Assembly (NCBI RefSeq): GCF_049701115.1
Contig: NZ_JBNATX010000013.1
Location: forward strand, 1 to 44,648
Direction: 5' to 3'
Origin: Thermoanaerobacter sp049701115
GTDB lineage: Bacteria > Bacillota > Thermoanaerobacteria > Thermoanaerobacterales > Thermoanaerobacteraceae
DNA length: 44,648 bases
In this document: positions 40,046-44,648 of the stretch, piece by piece
How the letters are laid out: each line of letters begins with the position of its first letter
Numbering within the stretch: the stretch's first letter is position 1
Notes under the pieces: model-generated
The model's input: only the letters and a program-made list of their open reading frames with translations
What the model was told of the DNA's origin: nothing
The model's database searches: none
Made by a program: the position numbers and the translations under genes

Positions 40046-41266
40046 ATGAGGGAGAAGATAAAGACTCTCGTGCTTTTATTTCTTGTTGGTGTTAGTGTTT
40101 ACATGACTTACATCTTATGGATATCCTTTCCTCAGAAAGAGATTTCTTTTGAAAGTAAAAAGTCCACTAATCGAGAAGTGGACATTTTTCGTATAATAAG
40201 GCCGCAATATGCCTTTCTTATTGAAAATGGCAAATCATATCTTATAGCCCCAGAAGAGATATGGGGGAAGATATGGGAGTTATTGCATAAAGAGCGAGAG
40301 ATAAAATTTGCCCTTGAAGATAAAAAAGATTCTTCTATATCTAATTCCTTTGAGGGAATCAAGCTTGTGATAGATGGAGGATGGGGAAAAGAGGTTTTAA
40401 AGCAGATCTTTGTGAAAGACAATCTTGCTAAAAGATTTGAAGCTAATGTAAGGATAAACCGGATTTTGGTAGACTTTAACAAAAGTCAAATAGTATTTGA
40501 AGATGTCTACAATGGAAAGACATATTCCTTTTTCTATGATGACCTGACTAATTTGAAATCTATTTCAGATCATTCCATTACAGTCTTTGATTCCGTTTAC
40601 GATATGCCTTTTACTGCGCTATCCATGCCCAATATATACAATAAGGCGTTATTAAAAGACTTGGACCAGGCGCTTTTGGATAAAATTTTTGCCAATATAT
40701 CTATAGTGAGGAAAATCACTGAAAATAATGGGATGACGGTCTATACAGATGGAATAAAGAGTTTAAAGGTTTTTGAAAATGGAATTATTGAATTTTACAG
40801 CACATCGCCAGAATCTTTTCCTGAGGGGAAAACGGACCTTGAAAAAGCTGTGTATTTTTTAGAGAGATTAGGTTTTGACTGGAGAAATTTCTATCTTACA
40901 GATGTAAAAGTTGAAAATGGTCAGTTTTATTTTTTCTTCAACTATTCTTATGAGTATCCTATATGGTTTGATAAAAGAGATTTTTCACCTATAGAAGTAA
41001 CTGTCTCAAATGGAGGGGTAAAAGCAGCAAAAATTCTGTACTTTGAATTAGAAGAAAAAGGGAAAATAAATTTTCCCCGCGAAAAAATTAGAAATCTCGT
41101 CAGCCTAGAGACAAACTTTTCAAAAACCAAAGGTTCTTTAGTAGGAGTTAAAATTGGTTATGTGTACACAAATGGCCATTTTATTCCTTCAGCGAAGATG
41201 GAGTTTAAAAAAGGTAGCATTTTTGTGAATATGTTTAATGGAAAATTGATTAGCATTGGAGATTGA
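40046..41266 (+). CDS. walH: WalK regulator YycH (WalH)
   Basis: A 406-residue protein with one N-terminal membrane helix (about residues 7-27) and a large extracellular part with two similar beta-rich regions, the layout of YycH. Phrases such as AVYFLERLGFDWRNFYLTDV and YEYPIWFDKRDFSPIEVTVS are of the YycH type. In Bacillus YycH and YycI form a membrane complex that modulates WalK. It starts 13 nt after the small exported protein and overlaps the next gene by four bases (ATGA type). Sequence conservation of this family is weak, so the identification rests partly on gene order. Confidence 0.85.
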   Translation: MREKIKTLVLLFLVGVSVYMTYILWISFPQKEISFESKKSTNREVDIFRIIRPQYAFLIENGKSYLIAPEEIWGKIWELLHKEREIKFALEDKKDSSISNSFEGIKLVIDGGWGKEVLKQIFVKDNLAKRFEANVRINRILVDFNKSQIVFEDVYNGKTYSFFYDDLTNLKSISDHSITVFDSVYDMPFTALSMPNIYNKALLKDLDQALLDKIFANISIVRKITENNGMTVYTDGIKSLKVFENGIIEFYSTSPESFPEGKTDLEKAVYFLERLGFDWRNFYLTDVKVENGQFYFFFNYSYEYPIWFDKRDFSPIEVTVSNGGVKAAKILYFELEEKGKINFPREKIRNLVSLETNFSKTKGSLVGVKIGYVYTNGHFIPSAKMEFKKGSIFVNMFNGKLISIGD

Positions 41267-42099
41267 ATATGAATTGGTCTAGAGCAAAGACTGTGATGAT
41301 AGTTACTTTTCTCATTTTAAATCTTCTCCTTTACTTAGCGGTAGTGAAATCTCACGTTCCTCAAACTACCGTGTTTACTTCTGAAGATTTTACTGCCTTT
41401 AAGAAGGTTCTTGAGGAAAATGATATTTTTTTGTCTACTTCCCTTCCTGAAAAAACTCCTTTACTGCCGCTTGTGAAGGTAAAAAGAGAGATTTTTGATG
41501 ATAATTTTGTGCTGGATTACTTTTTAAAAGACATGCCCTATGAAAAGAAAGGGCAAAATGGGGAAATAATATTTAAGTCCGGTAAAATTTCAATAAAAAT
41601 AACGCCTTTTGAGTTTTTCTTTCAAGAAAAAGATGAGAAATTTTTAAAGATGTCACTTGAAGACAAAGAAAAATACATAAAAAATTTTTTGAATAAATAT
41701 TCTTTAAGTGAAAAAGATGGGAAGCAAGTGAAAGTAGAGCAAAAAAACAGCGGGGTTTTGCTGGAATATAAGCAATTTTACGGGGATTACTTTATCGAAG
41801 ACAGTTTCATTGAGGCAGAGATTTTTGACAATAACTTTACAGTGCGCAAAAAGTGGTTTGAATCTGTAATTCCAGAAAAAGACCGTAAAGAGATAGTGAG
41901 TGCTATTTTTGCCGTGTTAGAACTTGTCAAGATAAAGGCGGAAGGGATTTACCTTGACATAGAAGACGTAAAATTGGGGTATTACTTCAATTGGCCAAAT
42001 GCAGTAAAAGGCGAAGCTGTTCCTGTGTGGAGGATAATTACTAATAAAGGTACTTATTACATAAACGCCTATACAGGCAATCTTGAAAAGGGGGAATAA
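41263..42099 (+). CDS. walI: WalK regulator YycI (WalI)
   Basis: A 278-residue protein with an N-terminal helix (WSRAKTVMIVTFLILNLLLY) and an extracellular domain of YycI type; the opening MxWxRxKTIxIxxFLxLN and closing PVWRIITNKGTYYINAYTG phrases are family hallmarks. It is translationally coupled to walH by a four-base overlap and is followed by a terminator, so it ends the wal operon. walJ (yycJ), which often comes next, is absent at this place. Confidence 0.87.
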   Translation: MNMNWSRAKTVMIVTFLILNLLLYLAVVKSHVPQTTVFTSEDFTAFKKVLEENDIFLSTSLPEKTPLLPLVKVKREIFDDNFVLDYFLKDMPYEKKGQNGEIIFKSGKISIKITPFEFFFQEKDEKFLKMSLEDKEKYIKNFLNKYSLSEKDGKQVKVEQKNSGVLLEYKQFYGDYFIEDSFIEAEIFDNNFTVRKKWFESVIPEKDRKEIVSAIFAVLELVKIKAEGIYLDIEDVKLGYYFNWPNAVKGEAVPVWRIITNKGTYYINAYTGNLEKGE

Positions 42100-42114
42100 C
42101 CCCTTTTTATTTTG
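42086..42114 (+). terminator. Rho-independent terminator of the wal operon
   Basis: AAAAGGGG-GAATA-ACCCCTTTTTATTTT; the stem overlaps the walI stop codon. Confidence 0.8.
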
Positions 42115-42235
42115 AAGATTTTTCTACAACCTTTTCCTTTACAAACACTTGTAAAATATTACGAATTGTATTAAAGTATATAGTGGTGGTAGTATCTGAT
42201 TTTTAGATGATTTTCTGGATGAAAGGAAGATGTAT

Positions 42236-43489
42236 ATGGAAAAGTTTGTTATAAGAGGGGGGAAGCCTCTTTACGGTACTGTCCAGATAAGTGGAGCAAA
42301 GAATTCTGCTGTTGCGATCTTACCTGCGGCTTTACTGGCAGATAGTCCCAGTGTAATAGACAATCTGCCTGATATAAAAGATATTGAAACTTTAGGAGAA
42401 ATGATAGAAAGATTGGGAGGGAAAGTAGAAAAAGGGAAACACGAGATAAAAATAGACCCTTCGGGGCTTAACTCCTTTCACCCGCCAAGGGAATTAGCGA
42501 GCAGAATGAGGGCTTCATATTATCTCATAGGTGCACTTTTAACCAAGTTTAATGAGGCTATAATTCCCATGCCGGGTGGATGCAATATAGGAGTAAGGCC
42601 TATTGACCAGCATATAAAAGGTTTTGAGGCTTTAGGTGCTGAAACTACTATAGAGCACGGCTTTATAAGGATTAAAGCGAAAAAACTAAGGGGAGCTCAT
42701 ATATATTTTGATGTGGTAAGCGTTGGAGCTACAATAAATTTGATGCTAGCCTCTGTAAAAGCTGAGGGAACAACTATTTTGGAAAACTGTGCGAAAGAGC
42801 CGCATGTAGTAGATGTAGCAAACTTCTTAAATGCGATGGGGGCAAATATAAAGGGAGCTGGTACAGATACTATAAAGATTACAGGTGTTGACAAACTTGA
42901 AGGTTGTCACTACACCATAATTCCTGACCAGATTGAGGCTGGTACCTATATGGTAGCAGCAGCGGCTACAGGTGGGGATGTATATGTAAAAGGTGTGATT
43001 CCCACTCATTTAGAAGCGATAATTGCAAAGTTGGTAGAGATGGGAGTAACTGTAGAAGAATATGATGACGTAATTAGAGTGAGAAGAGAAGGTCCTTTAA
43101 AAAGGGCAGATATTAAGACATTGCCATATCCTGGCTTTCCTACGGACATGCAGCAGCCTTTTGCAGTACTTTTGGCTTTAGCAGATGGGATAAGTGTAAT
43201 AACAGAGAACATATACGAGAACAGGTTTAGGTATTTAGAGGAATTAAAAAAGATGGGAGCAAAGGTGAGAGTGGAAGGCAGAAGCGCTATTATAGAAGGA
43301 GTTGGGAAACTCACGGGAGCACCGGTTTATGCTACAGATTTAAGGGGAGGCGCTGCAATGGTGATAGCTGGTCTTGCAGCAGAGGGCATTACAGAGGTTT
43401 TAGATATTTACCATATAGATAGAGGGTATGAAGCAATGGAAGTAAAGCTTCAGGGGCTAGGTGCGGATATAAAAAGGGTAAAAGAATAA
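42236..43489 (+). CDS. murA: UDP-N-acetylglucosamine 1-carboxyvinyltransferase
   Basis: A 417-residue enzyme that transfers enolpyruvate from PEP to UDP-GlcNAc, the first committed step of peptidoglycan synthesis. Family hallmarks are GGKPLYGTVQISGAKNSAVA at the N-terminus, the catalytic loop PMPGGCNIGVRPIDQH with active-site Cys116 (the fosfomycin target), and the C-terminal TDLRGGAAMVIAGLAAEG with Arg and Asp ligands. I prefer ATG 42236, with AAAGGAAG nine bases upstream, over ATG 42230, which is too close to that site. It stands after the wal terminator with its own upstream region. Confidence 0.96.
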   Translation: MEKFVIRGGKPLYGTVQISGAKNSAVAILPAALLADSPSVIDNLPDIKDIETLGEMIERLGGKVEKGKHEIKIDPSGLNSFHPPRELASRMRASYYLIGALLTKFNEAIIPMPGGCNIGVRPIDQHIKGFEALGAETTIEHGFIRIKAKKLRGAHIYFDVVSVGATINLMLASVKAEGTTILENCAKEPHVVDVANFLNAMGANIKGAGTDTIKITGVDKLEGCHYTIIPDQIEAGTYMVAAAATGGDVYVKGVIPTHLEAIIAKLVEMGVTVEEYDDVIRVRREGPLKRADIKTLPYPGFPTDMQQPFAVLLALADGISVITENIYENRFRYLEELKKMGAKVRVEGRSAIIEGVGKLTGAPVYATDLRGGAAMVIAGLAAEGITEVLDIYHIDRGYEAMEVKLQGLGADIKRVKE

Positions 43490-43542
43490 AATCTGTGTAT
43501 AACAAGCTGCATAGCATCTAATCCTATTAATGGGGTGATGTT

Positions 43543-44595
43543 ATGCAGCATAATTTTAATAGAATACTGGCTATAGCTATAATTTCATCTTTTATTACTT
43601 CATTGGTTTTTGTGTATGTTGCTCCTAATTTTTTATGGGGTAAAATAATACCCATACCGTATCCACCCGAGACCAGTCTAAAAAAAGAGATAATAATCCC
43701 TAAAAAAGAAACTCCTACTGTGGCTGAAGCTGTTGCAAAAAAGGCGATGCCTGCTGTTGTAGGCATTACTACTCTTGAGTTTGAAAGGAAATATTATTTT
43801 TTAGAAAGAGCTGTTGAAGGCGTGGGGTCAGGCTTTATAGTTCACCCCGATGGTTACATAATAACGAATAATCACGTGGTAAATGAAAATTCAAAAAACG
43901 TAAAGGTCTATTTGGGAAATGGGAGTGTATTGCCGGGGAAGGTACTGTGGACAGATGCTATTCTGGATTTGACTATTCTTAAAATAGATGCTAAAAATCT
44001 GCCAGTAATTGAACTTGGCAATTCTGATAATCTTTCTGTCGGGCAGACTGCCATTGCCATAGGTAACCCTTTAGGGCTTAGGTTTCAAAGGACAGTTACT
44101 ATGGGAATAATAAGTGCTCTTAATAGAAGTCTGCCCATAACGGAGGGAAGCAGGCCTAAAATAATGGAAGACTTAATACAAACTGATGCTTCCATAAATC
44201 CTGGTAACAGCGGAGGGCCCCTCATGGATTCCCAGGGATATGCGATAGGAATAAATACAGCAAAGGTAACTACTGCAGAAGGATTAGGGTTTGCCATCCC
44301 AATAAATATTGTTAAGCCAATTCTCAAAAAAGTAGTAAAGACGGGTACTTTTAAGCCGCCTTATCTGGGGATAGTTGGGTATGACAGGGAAATTGCCAGT
44401 TACATAGCTGCTGACGTATATATTTATGAAGGGATATATGTAGCGGACATAGACCCTACAGGGCCAGCCTACAAAAGTGGGATAAGAAAAGGTTATATAA
44501 TTTTGGAGGCAGATGGCAAACCAGTAAATACAATGACGGCTTTAAAATGTATAGTGTATGAAAAAAATCCTGGTGACAGGATAAAAGTTAAGTAG
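43543..44595 (+). CDS. HtrA/DegP-family serine protease with short PDZ end
   Basis: A 350-residue membrane-anchored trypsin-like protease. The anchor is at residues 6-27. The catalytic triad is His in ITNNHVVNE, Asp in DAILDLTILKID and Ser in QTDASINPGNSGGPLMD. One PDZ domain begins near residue 265 (YLGIVGYDREIASYIAADVY, then GPAYKSGIRKGYIILEADGK) but stops at NPGDRIKVK, where a further beta strand and about 20 residues are usual. It degrades misfolded exported proteins. The ATG follows GGGGTG. Gene position close to the wal operon resembles B. subtilis htrC/yycK. The end may be truncated by mutation. Confidence 0.88.
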   Translation: MQHNFNRILAIAIISSFITSLVFVYVAPNFLWGKIIPIPYPPETSLKKEIIIPKKETPTVAEAVAKKAMPAVVGITTLEFERKYYFLERAVEGVGSGFIVHPDGYIITNNHVVNENSKNVKVYLGNGSVLPGKVLWTDAILDLTILKIDAKNLPVIELGNSDNLSVGQTAIAIGNPLGLRFQRTVTMGIISALNRSLPITEGSRPKIMEDLIQTDASINPGNSGGPLMDSQGYAIGINTAKVTTAEGLGFAIPINIVKPILKKVVKTGTFKPPYLGIVGYDREIASYIAADVYIYEGIYVADIDPTGPAYKSGIRKGYIILEADGKPVNTMTALKCIVYEKNPGDRIKVK

Positions 44596-44648
44596 ATAGT
44601 GTAAAATTTCAGTAGGTGATGAAGCAGGAAAATGGGGTATGGATGTAG

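Noticed and set aside
1..44648. CRISPR arrays
   Set aside because: No regularly spaced identical repeats with unique spacers were seen; the repeated palindromes are kilobases apart.

Overview
The window is AT-rich, low-GC Firmicutes DNA and looks like a thermophilic anaerobe of the Thermoanaerobacter group. The evidence is the GGAGG ribosome sites with many GTG and TTG starts, the DnaD/DnaI-type helicase-loader pair, and a walR-walK-yycH-yycI block with purA nearby. In Firmicutes such as Bacillus subtilis, purA and the wal operon lie close to the replication origin, so this is probably an origin-proximal arm of the chromosome. Genus assignment is inference from protein style, not from a search.

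Positions 1-9400 are accessory and heavily eroded. The window opens with the end of a TNT-type (NAD-glycohydrolase) polymorphic toxin and its likely immunity gene. After that come a DUF2975/YozG membrane-regulator pair, an ABC exporter with an internal in-frame deletion, a frameshifted AbiEii-type nucleotidyltransferase, several small membrane or secreted proteins, a SurA-N-like lipoprotein-sized chaperone, and a helix-turn-helix plus repeat-helix regulator. Seven copies of a GGGACGGTTCC palindromic repeat lie between these genes and none was seen afterwards. A XRE/DUF2178 pair under a perfect 38-bp palindrome and a DedA protein close the section.

The most interesting system I found is a small putative regulon. 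A palindromic operator (CCCGATTCAAATCGGG) is fused directly to a TTGAAA -35 box. It occurs at 3873 and 6902 as part of a 103-bp near-identical duplication (98 of 103 positions). A diverged copy with symmetric compensating changes is at 13764. Each copy precedes a gene for a small secreted or membrane-anchored protein, and the middle copy abuts the divergent HTH/repeat-helix regulator at 5942-6886, which I propose as its sensor.

Positions 9376-12900 hold a reverse-strand Ehu-like polar amino acid ABC transporter. It is preceded by a promoter and a ~325-nt structured leader ending in a terminator, a riboswitch-like layout that I could not assign to a known class. From 12910 to 27926 the window is mostly ordinary metabolism: an SDR protein lacking the catalytic Tyr/Lys, oligoendopeptidase F, phosphoglucomutase, CapA-like protein, a CoA-disulfide-reductase family enzyme, YitT, two MFS carriers, a C26 amidotransferase, XapX, a COG2509 flavoprotein and purA.

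After a tRNA-Thr(UGU) there is a short scar region: an internally deleted IS3-family remnant, a TM1410-type glycosidase whose signal peptide is out of frame at a T9 run, and a GC-rich hairpin cluster. The rest is DUF1015, an M1 peptidase, DnaI-like and DnaD-like replication proteins, a LysM-G5-M23 cell-wall endopeptidase, a membrane gluzincin, then walR-walK, a small exported protein under a good WalR box, yycH, yycI, murA and an HtrA protease with a short PDZ end. Together the right-hand end is a cell-wall homeostasis cluster.
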